Origin: JABHGY01 sp964525185
GTDB lineage: Bacteria > Fidelibacterota > Marinisomatia > Marinisomatales > UBA1611
Reading direction: 5' to 3'
Assembly: GCA_964525185.1 (NCBI GenBank)
Contig: CAZGFQ010000011.1
Coordinates: forward strand, 1-58,798
Length of the DNA: 58,798 nucleotides
In this document: one piece after another, positions 25,510 to 35,941 of the stretch
Layout of the letters: each line of letters begins with the position of its first letter
How positions within the stretch are numbered: position 1 is the stretch's first letter
Notes under the pieces: generated by a model
Seen by the model: only the letters and a program-made list of their open reading frames with translations
Database searches by the model: none
What the model was told of the DNA's origin: nothing
Position numbers and translations under genes: made by a program

Positions 25510-26846
25510 GAATTGAAATAAAAAGCCCAGAACAATTTGGCCAAATTTTTACTAAAGTTACTGGGAAAATATTAAGCACTCCTGTACAAGGCATTGTCAC
25601 AGATAGCCGCGAATGCCAAGAAGGTGATTTGTATATTGCTTTAGCAGGTGAAAGAGTTGATGGCCATCGATTCCTTGAAACAGTAAATGATTTAGGTGCC
25701 ACAGCAGCATTAGTCGGACAACCAGATAAATCTATTCCCAAAATGCAACAAATTGTTGTAGGTGATCCTTTAAAAACAATTGGTCGGATAGCACGACATT
25801 GGCGTAGACAATTTGATATACCCATCATTGGTATCACAGGATCTAATGGAAAAACATCCACAAAAGAATTATTATCTCATATATTAGAGTCAAATTTTAA
25901 AGTGCACGCCACGCAGGGGAATTTCAATACATCTATTGGACTTCCCCTCACCCTTTTAACATTAAATGGAACTCATAGTATTTCAATATTAGAAATGGGG
26001 GCTAATCAACCAGGCGATATTGCTTATTTATGTGACATTGCAGAACCAACACACGGACTCATTACAAATATTGCGCCTGCACACTTGGCAGGATTTGGAA
26101 GCATCGAAGTCATTGCCCAAACAAAAGGTGCATTATTTGCGTCACTTGAAAATGGTATTTCTTTTGTCAATTTGGCTGATGAAAAAATACAATCTATTCC
26201 TACACAAGGGGATGTAATATCATTTGGCCTTACGGCAGATTGCGATTTCCCCGTCGACATCCATGAAGAAGAAAATGGTAATTTAACGCTCACAATTGAT
26301 GCTGAAGAAGTTCAGACTGAATCTCAAAATTTCTCTTTCATAAAAAATATGATGTCAGCGGCATCCATTGCTGTTACATTGGGAATTAGCTGGGACACGC
26401 TTCGTGAAAGGATTCATACATTTACACCTCCTGCTGGCCGATGCCAGGTAAAACAATTCAATGATATTACCGTTATAGATGATACCTATAACGCGAATTT
26501 ATCTTCAAGCTTAGCTGCATTAGATTATTTAAAAGCATTTAGTGGAAATGGAAGAAGAATTTTTGTTTTTGGTGACATGTTTGAACTTGGAGAAAGTTCA
26601 CAACGCCAGCATGAGAAGATCGGGCATAAATGCACAAAAATTGGTTTAGATGCTGTTTATACAGTAGGTGAAGAAACTATTTATACTGACCAAGCTATTA
26701 CGCGTGGATTTCACCAACACTTTGATGTAAAAGAATCACTTATTGATGCGTTAAAGAATGGATTACAATCAGGTGATAAAGTTTTAATTAAAGGTTCACG
26801 TGGTATGGCAATGGAAAAAATTATTTCTGGAGTATTTGAAAGCTAA
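25506..26846 (+). CDS. murF: UDP-MurNAc-tripeptide:D-Ala-D-Ala ligase
   Basis: 446 aa. The P-loop is GITGSNGKTSTKELL (about 108-122). The family motifs EMGANQPGDI, TNIAPAHL and DDTYNAN are visible. It adds D-Ala-D-Ala to complete the muropeptide. The gene overlaps murE by 4 nt and mraY by one base, which keeps translation coupled along the cluster. Confidence 0.95.
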   Translation: MRIEIKSPEQFGQIFTKVTGKILSTPVQGIVTDSRECQEGDLYIALAGERVDGHRFLETVNDLGATAALVGQPDKSIPKMQQIVVGDPLKTIGRIARHWRRQFDIPIIGITGSNGKTSTKELLSHILESNFKVHATQGNFNTSIGLPLTLLTLNGTHSISILEMGANQPGDIAYLCDIAEPTHGLITNIAPAHLAGFGSIEVIAQTKGALFASLENGISFVNLADEKIQSIPTQGDVISFGLTADCDFPVDIHEEENGNLTLTIDAEEVQTESQNFSFIKNMMSAASIAVTLGISWDTLRERIHTFTPPAGRCQVKQFNDITVIDDTYNANLSSSLAALDYLKAFSGNGRRIFVFGDMFELGESSQRQHEKIGHKCTKIGLDAVYTVGEETIYTDQAITRGFHQHFDVKESLIDALKNGLQSGDKVLIKGSRGMAMEKIISGVFES

Positions 26847-27949
26847 TGTTATACCAACTCCTTACATCTGTAAAAGAATCTTTTTCATTTCTAAATGTAT
26901 TTGAATACATCACATTTCGATCTGCATCGGCAGCTATAACAGCTTTAGTCATAAGTTTTATTATCGGGCCCTGGATTATCCACATACTACAAAGTCATCA
27001 AATTGGTGAAGAAATTCGCCAGACAGGGCCCGAAAGTCATTTAAAGAAAAAAGGAACACCCACTATGGGGGGGCTTTTAATCTTAAGTGCTGTTTTAATA
27101 CCAACATTTCTTTTTGGAGATTTGAGTAATACTTTTATTCAAATAATTATTTTGTCCACTATATGGATGGGCGTATTTGGGTTTCTAGATGATTACTTAA
27201 AAGTGATAAAAAGATCAAAGGCAGGGCTCATTGCCCGATATAAAATGGCCGGACAAATCGTTTTAGGTATTATTGTCAGTTATTGGATATTAAATGCGCC
27301 TGAATTTTCTCATATTGCTTCTAAAACATCTATTCCATTTTTCAAAAACTTTGAAATTGATTTTGGTCTATTATATCCATTAATTGTAATACTTGTCATA
27401 ACGGGAACGTCTAATGCTGTCAATTTAACCGATGGTTTGGATGGGCTTGCAGCTGGACTTTTAGCGATATCATTTACTGTTTTTGCAGCTGTAGCTTATA
27501 TTTCAGGACGTGTTGATTTTTCTGATTACTTAAATATTTTATACTTACCTGGCGCCGGTGAATTAACAGTATTTGCGTCTGCAATGGCAGGGGCCTGCTT
27601 AGGGTATTTATGGTTTAATGCAAATCCAGCAGATATTTTTATGGGAGACACGGGTTCCCTTTCATCTGGTGCTGCCTTGGGGACATTAGCTGTACTATTA
27701 AAAAAGGAATTGTTATTATTTATTATCGGCGGTGTTTTCGTCTGGGAAGCAGTATCTGTCATTTTACAAGTTGGGTATTTTCGGTGGACAAAATCAAAAT
27801 ACTCTGAAGGTAAAAGACTATTTAAAATGGCGCCAATCCATCATCATTTTGAATTGTCCGGTTGGCCTGAATCAAAAGTCGTTATTCGATTTTGGATTAT
27901 TGGTCTTTTATTAGCTCTTTTTTCTTTAACCACATTTAAGATTCGCTAA
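26846..27949 (+). CDS. mraY: phospho-MurNAc-pentapeptide translocase
   Basis: 367 aa, about ten membrane helices. Typical motifs are KKGTPTMGG (about 68-76), GFLDDYLK (about 111-118), NLTDGLDGLA (about 192-201, catalytic Asp residues) and PIHHHFELSGW near the C-terminus. It transfers phospho-MurNAc-pentapeptide to undecaprenyl phosphate, making lipid I at the inner membrane. Confidence 0.97.
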   Translation: MLYQLLTSVKESFSFLNVFEYITFRSASAAITALVISFIIGPWIIHILQSHQIGEEIRQTGPESHLKKKGTPTMGGLLILSAVLIPTFLFGDLSNTFIQIIILSTIWMGVFGFLDDYLKVIKRSKAGLIARYKMAGQIVLGIIVSYWILNAPEFSHIASKTSIPFFKNFEIDFGLLYPLIVILVITGTSNAVNLTDGLDGLAAGLLAISFTVFAAVAYISGRVDFSDYLNILYLPGAGELTVFASAMAGACLGYLWFNANPADIFMGDTGSLSSGAALGTLAVLLKKELLLFIIGGVFVWEAVSVILQVGYFRWTKSKYSEGKRLFKMAPIHHHFELSGWPESKVVIRFWIIGLLLALFSLTTFKIR

Positions 27950-29332
27950 ATGGATATTCGAAATAAAAATAATATAAATATTTCTGGAAAAGCTATATCC
28001 ATCATAGGGCTTGGTAGGAGTGGTGTTGCAGCTGCTAAACTGGCACAGCACCATGGTGCACATGTATTTATCAGTGATGCTAGTTCATCCGAATTATACC
28101 GTCATACTCTAAATGAGCTAAAATTATTAAATATATCAGGAGAAGAAGGTGGCCATACAGACCGTATATACAATTCGGATTTAATCGTTTTATCCCCAGG
28201 AGTCCCAAAGGATAGCCTGATTGTTACCAAGGCCATTGAACGTGGAATTCCAGTTGTTGGTGAAATTGAATTTGCATTTTGGTTTTCAAAATTTCCAATC
28301 ATTGCAGTTACAGGTTCAAACGGAAAAACGACAACTGTACATATTTTGGGCAAAATTTTTAGAACGGGAACAATTCATGGGTCCATTTGTGGAAATGTAG
28401 GTATACCATTTTCACAAGAAGTATTAGCTGATATGATCAATCCTGACCCCAAAAGAGTATATATTCTTGAAATATCTAGTTTCCAAATGGAGTTTATCAC
28501 TCATTTTCGTCCAGATTATAGTATATTTTTGAATATAACGCCTGACCATCTTGACAGACATGGTTCAATGGATAATTACATCGAATGCAAATTGAAAATG
28601 GCCATAAATCAAACAGAAGATGATACCATTATTTATAATCAAAATGATCTTGAATTACAGCAAGCATTTATAAACCATAAATCAAAAGCTATTCCCTTTA
28701 GCACGATTCATCAATCCGGCTTATTCCGAATGAATGAAACAAAAATTTATGGACCAGACCAAATGTCATTTATTGGATTAAGCCAAATCAAAATTCCTGG
28801 ACAACATAATATTGAAAATATTATAGCTGCTTCTACCCTTTCATTTGAGTTCGGTATTTCTCTATCGCATATTTCAAAAACGGTTTCAGAATTTACAGGA
28901 GTAGAACACCGTTTGGAATATGTCACCAAAATTGATGGCGTAACATATATCAATGATTCTAAAGCAACGAATCTTGAATCTGTTATTGTTGCATTAAGTA
29001 GTTTTAATCAACCTTTAATTTTAATCCTAGGCGGTCGAAATAAAGGGGCTGATTTTCATAATCTCCTTCCACATACTAAAGTAAACCAAGTGAAACAGGT
29101 TATCTCGTATGGAGAAGCTCGTCACGAAATTACCGATTCTTTTGGGGATGCGGTGAGATCTGAATCTGTTTTAGATCTCAGGGATGCGGTAGTGACAGCT
29201 AAAAACCTGGCCAGCCCAGGAGATGTTGTATTATTATCTCCTGGCTGTGCCAGTTTTGATCAATTCAACCATTTTGAAGAACGAGGAGATATGTTTAAAA
29301 ATTGGGTAAAAGAATTGGAATCGATCGAATGA
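27950..29332 (+). CDS. murD: UDP-MurNAc-L-Ala:D-Glu ligase
   Basis: 460 aa. N-terminal Rossmann motif IIGLGRSGVAAAKLA, P-loop AVTGSNGKTTTVHILG (about 119-134), EISSFQME, NITPDHLDRHGSM and NDSKATN. It adds D-Glu to UDP-MurNAc-L-Ala. The ATG directly adjoins the mraY stop, and the stop overlaps the ftsW ATG. Confidence 0.95.
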   Translation: MDIRNKNNINISGKAISIIGLGRSGVAAAKLAQHHGAHVFISDASSSELYRHTLNELKLLNISGEEGGHTDRIYNSDLIVLSPGVPKDSLIVTKAIERGIPVVGEIEFAFWFSKFPIIAVTGSNGKTTTVHILGKIFRTGTIHGSICGNVGIPFSQEVLADMINPDPKRVYILEISSFQMEFITHFRPDYSIFLNITPDHLDRHGSMDNYIECKLKMAINQTEDDTIIYNQNDLELQQAFINHKSKAIPFSTIHQSGLFRMNETKIYGPDQMSFIGLSQIKIPGQHNIENIIAASTLSFEFGISLSHISKTVSEFTGVEHRLEYVTKIDGVTYINDSKATNLESVIVALSSFNQPLILILGGRNKGADFHNLLPHTKVNQVKQVISYGEARHEITDSFGDAVRSESVLDLRDAVVTAKNLASPGDVVLLSPGCASFDQFNHFEERGDMFKNWVKELESIE

Positions 29333-30477
29333 ATTTAGATGTCATCATAAAAAAGTATGATCGTGCATTACTTATTTGCCTTCTTCTATTGGCTGGAGTT
29401 GGTACAATAATGCTCTTTAGTGCTAGTTCTCCTATATCTTTATTAGAATCAAATAATCGTACAAATATGCTTTATCTTGAAGCACATTTAAAACGATTGC
29501 TTATTGGTGTTATCGTTATGTTTATTACACTTTCTGTTGATTATAGACTATTGAAACGGTTCGCCCCAGGGATTATGATTGGTGCAATTGTTCTATTAGC
29601 ATTAACTAAAATATTATTCTTAGTGAAAGGAAACCATTCTCCCGCACGATGGGTTTATATTGGGTCATTCTCCATTCAAACTTCAGACATTGCCCGTTTG
29701 GCAGTTTTGATTTATACATCCTATTATTTAGATAAAAAACGTTCTCAAATCCATGATTTTCAAACGGGGCTTTTGCCCATCCTAGGTGTCCTATCATTAG
29801 TTATGGGATTAATTGTCATTCAACCAGATTTTAGTACTGCAGCTATGATTGGTTTCATTGGAATCGCATTAATATTCATTTCAGGTGCCAAAATGTCTCA
29901 CTTATCATTTTCCGGAGCTGTAGGATTATTAGTCGCTATACCTGTACTTATATCTAAACCATATCGACTAGCTCGAGTATTGTCTTGGTTTGGTATTGGG
30001 ACAAATCCAGCTGCAGATTATCAAGCAGATCAATCTTTAATTAGTCTTGGAAATGGCGGTTGGTTTGGCCTGGGGTTGGGAAATAGTATGGAAAAGAATC
30101 TGTTCCTCCCCACCCCGCATACTGATTTCATTTTTGCAATTATTGGTGAGGAACTTGGTTTTATTAGAGCCATCCTTGTTTTAGTACTTTTCGTATTCAT
30201 ATTTCACCGTGGGATTAAAATAGCTAAACAATGTACAGATCCTTTTGGCGTCTTTTTAGCTATTGGTATTTCATTCAATATTATTGTATACGCATTTACA
30301 AATGCAGCAGTAGTAACTGGAATTTTTCCTGTTACGGGTTTACCAATGCCAATGATTAGTTACGGTGGATCGGGAATGGTTATTAATTTGGCAATGATTG
30401 GTATTTTATTGAATATTAGCCAAGCGAGACGATCTGTATCCCATAAAAAAGGGTGGAGTCCTGTATATAGTGGCTGA
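29329..30477 (+). CDS. ftsW: lipid II glycosyltransferase FtsW (SEDS family)
   Basis: 382 aa from ATG 29329, which overlaps the murD stop (ATGA); nine in-frame codons upstream lie inside murD and are not needed. There are about ten membrane helices. SEDS signatures are ARWVYIGSFSIQTSDIAR (about 105-122), QPDFSTA and TGLPMPMISYGGSG near the C-terminus. It polymerises septal glycan with FtsI. FtsW rather than RodA is chosen because of its position in the dcw cluster between murD and murG. Confidence 0.94.
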   Translation: MNLDVIIKKYDRALLICLLLLAGVGTIMLFSASSPISLLESNNRTNMLYLEAHLKRLLIGVIVMFITLSVDYRLLKRFAPGIMIGAIVLLALTKILFLVKGNHSPARWVYIGSFSIQTSDIARLAVLIYTSYYLDKKRSQIHDFQTGLLPILGVLSLVMGLIVIQPDFSTAAMIGFIGIALIFISGAKMSHLSFSGAVGLLVAIPVLISKPYRLARVLSWFGIGTNPAADYQADQSLISLGNGGWFGLGLGNSMEKNLFLPTPHTDFIFAIIGEELGFIRAILVLVLFVFIFHRGIKIAKQCTDPFGVFLAIGISFNIIVYAFTNAAVVTGIFPVTGLPMPMISYGGSGMVINLAMIGILLNISQARRSVSHKKGWSPVYSG

Positions 30478-31573
30478 TGCATTACGAATCATGATTGCAG
30501 GTGGCGGAACAGGTGGACATCTATTCCCTGCTTTAGCGATTGGCGAAGAAATAAAATCGAGGCATCAAGATGCTAAAGTACATTATGTTGGTTCAACCTT
30601 TGGAATGGAAGCTAAAGTATTTCCTGTAAAAGGTGTTTGCCATACATTGGTTCCAATCCGAGGTCTTCAAAGAGATTTGAGTATTAGAAGTTTGGGCCGA
30701 AATATATTATTACCGGGTCGCATTATTCAATCCATGATAAAAATTAAATCACTCATTAGAGAATTTTCACCCCAAATTGTTATTGGAACAGGTGGCTATG
30801 CAAGTGCCTTACCTTTATACGTAGCCTCCGGGGAAAAAGAGCCTATCCCAATATTATTACAAGAACAAAATTCCTTTCCCGGGATTACAACTCGATGGTT
30901 TGCACAAAAAGCAAAAGCTATTTGTGTAGCATTTCAAGATTCTGTTGAATTTTTAAAAGCCGAACCCATTCTAACAGGGAACCCTGTTAGAGCTGGTATC
31001 ACAAATGGAGATAAAATAGGTGCGCTAAAATCATTTTCCTTAAATAAGGATAAAAAAACAGTATTCTTATTCGGTGGCAGCCAAGGGTCCGCATATTTAA
31101 ATACCCAAATGTCTCAAGCGGTCGATTCCCTTGTGGAATCTGGTATACAAGTATTATGGCAAACTGGCGATGTCGCATTCGATTCATATAAACAGTATGA
31201 TTCTGAGAATGTACGTGTTCTTCCATTCATAAATGATATGGCAGGCGCATATGCACTAGCAGATTTAATCATTTCTCGAAGCGGAGCATTAACTTTGGCT
31301 GAAATTACAGTTTGTAAAAAACCGAGTATTCTTATTCCATTTGAAGGTGCAGCTGGTGATCACCAAACTAAAAATGCTCAATCCATGGTTAATTCAGGAG
31401 CATCTCAAATATTATTTGAAAAAACACTATCACAAGGTGATTTTACAAGAGCCATTCTGGGGATCATCCATAACCAGGGTCAGTTAAATATAATGAGTGA
31501 AGCAGCCGGTCAAATAGGTAAACCAAATGCAACAAGTGATATTGTTGATAATATTCTGGAGATTACGAAATGA
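30470..31573 (+). CDS. murG: lipid II synthase (UDP-GlcNAc transferase)
   Basis: 367 aa. The start is GTG at 30470, with GGGTGGAG about 11 nt upstream; ATG 30491 (MIAGGGTGGHLFP) is the alternative. The glycine-rich motif GGGTGGHLFPALAI, the GTGGYAS block, LLQEQNSFPG and the C-terminal ISRSGALTLAEI and PFEGAAGDHQTKNA define MurG. It adds GlcNAc to lipid I on the cytoplasmic face. It overlaps ftsW by 8 nt and murC by 4 nt. Confidence 0.95.
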   Translation: MADALRIMIAGGGTGGHLFPALAIGEEIKSRHQDAKVHYVGSTFGMEAKVFPVKGVCHTLVPIRGLQRDLSIRSLGRNILLPGRIIQSMIKIKSLIREFSPQIVIGTGGYASALPLYVASGEKEPIPILLQEQNSFPGITTRWFAQKAKAICVAFQDSVEFLKAEPILTGNPVRAGITNGDKIGALKSFSLNKDKKTVFLFGGSQGSAYLNTQMSQAVDSLVESGIQVLWQTGDVAFDSYKQYDSENVRVLPFINDMAGAYALADLIISRSGALTLAEITVCKKPSILIPFEGAAGDHQTKNAQSMVNSGASQILFEKTLSQGDFTRAILGIIHNQGQLNIMSEAAGQIGKPNATSDIVDNILEITK

Positions 31574-32964
31574 CCGTCTTTAGAAAAGTATCTAAAATTC
31601 ATTTTATTGGTATCGGTGGCATCGGAATGAGTGGTATTGCTGAATTACTTTTAAATCTTGGGTTTGACATATCTGGTTCTGATTTACATTTATCTGATAA
31701 CGTCAAAAGATTAAGGTCATTAGGTATTCCAGTAGCGATTGGGCATAACCCCGATAACATAAATCATGCAGATGCGGTCGTTTATTCGAGTGCTGTCCCA
31801 AAAGAAAATCCTGAAATTGTAATGGCGCATCAAAAAGGAATCCCTGTCATTCGAAGAGCTGAAATGCTGGGTGAATTGATTTCAATGAAAGAAACAAGTA
31901 TTGGAGTTGGCGGTACGCATGGAAAAACATCCACATCATCTATGATTGGAAGTATTCTTGCTCATGGTAAAAAAGACCCCACTCTTGTCGTTGGTGGACT
32001 CGTTAAAAGTTTAGATTCCAATTCTAAATTAGGTGACGGCAATATTATAGTCGTAGAAGCAGATGAATTCGATAGAAGCTTTTTAGCTCTAAAGCCTACC
32101 ATTGGTGTTATTACGAATATAGAGTTAGAGCATACCGATTGTTATAGAGACCTGCAGGATTTACAAGATACTTTTTTACAATTCGCTCAAGCAATACCAT
32201 TTTATGGAGAAGTGATTGTATGTATGGACTCTCCTGCTTTATTTGAAATATTACCAAAAATAACACGCCCAGTAACAACTTATGGGCTTTCTGATGGTTC
32301 TGACTATCAAGCAGTTAATTTTTCTTTTGATGCATTTTCATCAACCTATTCTATTAAACATTGTAATTCAATTATGGGTGAAATCACCTTGAATGTACCT
32401 GGTGAACACAATATATTAAATTCACTTGCGGCAGTTATCATCGGGTTAGAAATGGGGTTAGATTTTGAAACTGTCAAAAATGGAATCCTTTCATATGAAG
32501 GTGTTAGACGACGGTTTGAGTTAAAAGGCATAAACAATGATATCATGGTTGTGGACGATTATGCGCATCACCCAACAGAGGTACTAGCTACCTTAAATGC
32601 TGCTAAAGCTGGTTGGGATCGACGTCTTATTTCTGTTTTTCAACCACATTTATTCTCGCGAACACAAGAATTCTTCAGAGAATTTGCTCAAGCATTAATG
32701 ATGAGTGATATTGTTATTATTACAGATATTTATCCAGCTCGTGAAGAACCTGTACCTGGGATTACGGGAGAAATGATTTATAAAGAATGCCTAAATAGTG
32801 AACACGCAAACGTGTTTTATGTCCCAGATTTAGATGATGTTATTCAAGCGTTAGATAAAATAGTGTTACCAGGAGATTTAGTGATAACCTTAGGCGCAGG
32901 AAATATTTGGCGTTATAGTGAAAAGTATATTCAACATTTATCAACGGTCAATACCGAGGTATGA
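31570..32964 (+). CDS. murC: UDP-MurNAc:L-alanine ligase
   Basis: 464 aa. N-terminal HFIGIGGIGMSGIAELL, P-loop GVGGTHGKTSTSSMIG (about 112-127), EADEFDRSFL, NIELEHTDCY and DDYAHHPTE. It adds the first amino acid of the stem peptide. The order murG-murC-murB-ftsQ is as in many Gram-negative dcw clusters. Confidence 0.96.
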   Translation: MTVFRKVSKIHFIGIGGIGMSGIAELLLNLGFDISGSDLHLSDNVKRLRSLGIPVAIGHNPDNINHADAVVYSSAVPKENPEIVMAHQKGIPVIRRAEMLGELISMKETSIGVGGTHGKTSTSSMIGSILAHGKKDPTLVVGGLVKSLDSNSKLGDGNIIVVEADEFDRSFLALKPTIGVITNIELEHTDCYRDLQDLQDTFLQFAQAIPFYGEVIVCMDSPALFEILPKITRPVTTYGLSDGSDYQAVNFSFDAFSSTYSIKHCNSIMGEITLNVPGEHNILNSLAAVIIGLEMGLDFETVKNGILSYEGVRRRFELKGINNDIMVVDDYAHHPTEVLATLNAAKAGWDRRLISVFQPHLFSRTQEFFREFAQALMMSDIVIITDIYPAREEPVPGITGEMIYKECLNSEHANVFYVPDLDDVIQALDKIVLPGDLVITLGAGNIWRYSEKYIQHLSTVNTEV

Positions 32965-32974
32965 ATTGGATCAC

Positions 32975-33892
32975 ATGGCAGAATTAATAAAAATAGTTAA
33001 AGGCCAATTGGTTGAAAATGAACCAATGGCACTCCATTCATCCTATGGAGTGGGTGGTCCTGCCAAGGCATTCATTACACCAAAGGATGTAGATGATTTA
33101 TCCCGTATTCTCCAATTTGCTCATTCTTATGGAATCAAAACATATTTTATAGGATCGGGATCAAATATTTTAGTCAGTGACATCGGTGTTAATGCATTAA
33201 TGATTTCACCAGCAAAAGCATTAACAACACTTTCCATTAACGATGGAAAAATAATTGCAGAATCAGGTGTTATGTTAGGCCGACTTGTACGAGAATCCAT
33301 CAAGAGAAATTTAACGGGGTTTGAAGGATTAGGGGGTGTACCAGGAACATTAGGGGGTGCAATCATGATGAATGCTGGTGCTTTTGATCATGAAATATCA
33401 AATTCTCTTATATCTGTAACGGTGATGTACATGGATGGATCCGTACATACGTTAAAGGATGATGAAATTATATTTTCATATAGGTATTCTTCCATTGATT
33501 CAAAAAGTTTTATTGTAGATGCTAGGTTTGAGTTAGAAAAAAGTGACTCTACTACCATTCAGGGTAAAAGAAAAAAAGCAAGTGAAACCCGTAAATCATC
33601 ACAACCATTAAAATATCGGTCCGCAGGAAGTGTATTTAAAAATCCGAAACCCAATTTAGCAGCAGGGTATTTAATCGATCAAGCAGGATTAAAGGGATTG
33701 CGTATCGGGGATGCGGAAATATCTAAAAAGCATGCCAATTTTTTTATTAACCATGGAAAAGCATCAGCAGCGGATATATCAACACTAATCCAAATTGCAA
33801 GGAAAGAAGTAAAAGAACAATTTGATATTATGTTAGAATTAGAAATAAAAACATTCGGGTTTGATGAAAGTGAGTTATTACCAAATGGCTAA
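32975..33892 (+). CDS. murB: UDP-N-acetylenolpyruvoylglucosamine reductase
   Basis: 305 aa from ATG 32975. A TTG at 32966, 5 nt after a GAGGT, would add three residues and may be the true start. The ATG at 32961 is out of frame. FAD-binding motifs FIGSGSNILVSD (about 57-68) and GLGGVPGTLGGAIMMNAGAF (about 113-132), and the catalytic-serine block YRSAGSVFKNP (about 209-219), are intact and of the shorter, type II-like form. It reduces UDP-GlcNAc-enolpyruvate to UDP-MurNAc. The first 43 codons of the open frame, upstream in murC, are ignored. Confidence 0.93.
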   Translation: MAELIKIVKGQLVENEPMALHSSYGVGGPAKAFITPKDVDDLSRILQFAHSYGIKTYFIGSGSNILVSDIGVNALMISPAKALTTLSINDGKIIAESGVMLGRLVRESIKRNLTGFEGLGGVPGTLGGAIMMNAGAFDHEISNSLISVTVMYMDGSVHTLKDDEIIFSYRYSSIDSKSFIVDARFELEKSDSTTIQGKRKKASETRKSSQPLKYRSAGSVFKNPKPNLAAGYLIDQAGLKGLRIGDAEISKKHANFFINHGKASAADISTLIQIARKEVKEQFDIMLELEIKTFGFDESELLPNG

Positions 33893-34646
33893 AAAGAAAT
33901 CAAACAATATGTATAATAATTTTCTGCGCATTAGTCTAGCCATTTTTACAATAGGCCTTGTTTGGATATCTATTCGTTGGGTGGATTTTCGTGGTTATAT
34001 GGTTGTGAATCATTATTCTTTTAATGGAGATATTCGAATTTCAGAAAGTGAATATGCTGGTTTAATAGACGATATCACTAAACAAACTCATTCTGAAGTC
34101 AATTTAGTTGAAATCCAGGAACGGATAGAAATGCATCCGTATGTACAAGCCACACGTGTAAGTCATCAATTTCCATCTACGGTTCATATAGAAATAGTAG
34201 AACGAGAACCACTCGCAATTTTAAATGGTGATCCAATGGTATTTTTGGATGAAAATTGTTATGTGATGCCTGAGGTTGGGAATTTAGAAGATTTGAATGT
34301 GCCTATTTTATCAAATTATAATCCTAATCCAGATTTATATCCAATCGGAAATAAAGCCAATTCAGTAAAGGTTCAAGAATCAATAACATTATTGCAAAAA
34401 ATTCAAAATGATTATGGATCCCTTTACCAAAATATCTCTGAAATGTCTCTCAATACAGATGATGAATTCATCATTGTCCTTATTGATCAGCCCACAAAGA
34501 TTCGATTAGGTCGAAATAATATTTGGACCAAGTTATTGGTATTAAAAGAATTCGAAATTGCAATTCAGGGTAAAAAATCTTTGACTGATTATACCTATTT
34601 AGATATGAGATATTCGAATCAAGTGATTGCAAAGGAACGATTATGA
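33885..34646 (+). CDS. ftsQ: cell division protein FtsQ/DivIB
   Basis: 253 aa from ATG 33885, overlapping the murB stop by 8 nt. A basic N-terminus is followed by one membrane helix (about 15-33), a POTRA domain (about 47-115, including QERIEMHPYVQATRVSHQFP and VHIEIVEREPLAIL), then the beta domain. It is positioned between murB and ftsA as usual. It recruits FtsL and FtsB and activates septal synthesis. Confidence 0.92.
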   Translation: MAKKKSNNMYNNFLRISLAIFTIGLVWISIRWVDFRGYMVVNHYSFNGDIRISESEYAGLIDDITKQTHSEVNLVEIQERIEMHPYVQATRVSHQFPSTVHIEIVEREPLAILNGDPMVFLDENCYVMPEVGNLEDLNVPILSNYNPNPDLYPIGNKANSVKVQESITLLQKIQNDYGSLYQNISEMSLNTDDEFIIVLIDQPTKIRLGRNNIWTKLLVLKEFEIAIQGKKSLTDYTYLDMRYSNQVIAKERL

Positions 34647-35914
34647 AGCGTGGCACTCAATCACAGGGACAAAATATAACTGTTGGAATCGATATCGGTT
34701 CATCAAAAGTTTGTTGTGCTATTGGAGAATTATTGGAAGATAAATCCACTAAATTGCTTGGGATAGGAATCGTTCCATCAAAAGGGATGAATCGAGGTAA
34801 TATTGTTCACCGTGACCAACTGATTGAACAAATTGAAAAAGCTGTCCAAGCAGCTGAAATGATGGCTGATATATCTGTAGAAAGAGCCATTATATCAATG
34901 ACGGGTGAGCATATTCGATGTATTAATACTGTGGGTGCTGTTGCGCTTAATAAAGGAAGTTCTCCTAATTTAGTTGCTGAGCATACAATTAAGACAGAAG
35001 ATTTGGAAAAGGCTGTAGAATTATCCCAAGCTGTCTCCCTCCCTATTGATAAAGATATACTGCATGTTTTACCGCAAGAATTTCTTGTAGATACTTTAGA
35101 GTTTATTAAAAACCCTATCGGTATGACTGGTCGACGTCTAGAAGCAAGGGTCCATCTTGTAATCGCAGCTACAACCGCGATGCAAAATTTAAAAAATTGT
35201 GTAGAAGAATTAAATATCGATTTTGAAGGTATTGTTTTTCAACCGCTCGCATCGTCTCTTGTTGCTTTAAATGATGATGAAAAAAACCTCGGTGTTACTC
35301 TTGTTGATATTGGTGCTCATACTACAGATGTTACAGTCTATAATGGCGACGCAGTCCGTTATTCCAGTGTCATTCCTATTGGAGCAAACAGTATAACCAA
35401 TGATATTGCAGTTATGTTACAAATCGGTCTTGAAACAGCCGAGGACATAAAAGTGAAATATGCATCAGCAAAAGCTTCTATGGCATCCCCAGAATTAAAA
35501 TTTGATTTGCCCGTTAATAATGGTGGACCGAAAAGGAGCATTTCTGAGCATGAAGTTTCTCGGTATGTGGAAGCAAGAATGCAGGAAATTTTTCAATTAG
35601 TAGTACGGGAAATCTCCAAAGCAGATGTAAAAGGAAAATTAACGTACGGAATCGTTTTAACAGGCGGTGGTGCCCAATTAAAAAATTTAACAGCTTTAGC
35701 CGAAGAAACATTAGCAATGAAAGTACGATTAGGTATTCCTACTCGGGTTTCAGGGATTGAAGAAGTAGCACCAAACCCAGAATACACTGCTGCACTCGGT
35801 TTACTGTTATGGAAAACACAATCAGAAGATTATAGCCATTCATCAAAAGATTCAGCAATTACAATAAAAATAGTTTCAAATAAAGTTGGGAAATGGTTTA
35901 AAGATTTTTTTTAG
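34643..35914 (+). CDS. ftsA: cell division protein FtsA
   Basis: 423 aa. Actin-fold motifs VGIDIGSSKVCCAIGE (about 13-28), TLVDIGAHTTDVTVY (about 221-235) and GIVLTGGGAQLKNL (about 336-349). The C-terminal amphipathic helix that anchors FtsZ to the membrane is visible as KVGKWFKDFF. The last codons (Phe-Phe-stop) lie inside the left arm of the inverted repeat that frames ftsZ. Confidence 0.96.
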   Translation: MKRGTQSQGQNITVGIDIGSSKVCCAIGELLEDKSTKLLGIGIVPSKGMNRGNIVHRDQLIEQIEKAVQAAEMMADISVERAIISMTGEHIRCINTVGAVALNKGSSPNLVAEHTIKTEDLEKAVELSQAVSLPIDKDILHVLPQEFLVDTLEFIKNPIGMTGRRLEARVHLVIAATTAMQNLKNCVEELNIDFEGIVFQPLASSLVALNDDEKNLGVTLVDIGAHTTDVTVYNGDAVRYSSVIPIGANSITNDIAVMLQIGLETAEDIKVKYASAKASMASPELKFDLPVNNGGPKRSISEHEVSRYVEARMQEIFQLVVREISKADVKGKLTYGIVLTGGGAQLKNLTALAEETLAMKVRLGIPTRVSGIEEVAPNPEYTAALGLLLWKTQSEDYSHSSKDSAITIKIVSNKVGKWFKDFF

Positions 35915-35923
35915 AACTAGAAC
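35905..35923 (+). repeat. left arm of the 19-nt inverted repeat around ftsZ
   Basis: TTTTTTTTAGAACTAGAAC, covering the ftsA stop codon and ending 5 nt before the ftsZ Shine-Dalgarno. It is the exact reverse complement of 37162-37180. Each arm also contains the tandem word AGAAC-T-AGAAC. Confidence 0.9.
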
Positions 35924-35941
35924 AAAACAAAGGAGAATAAT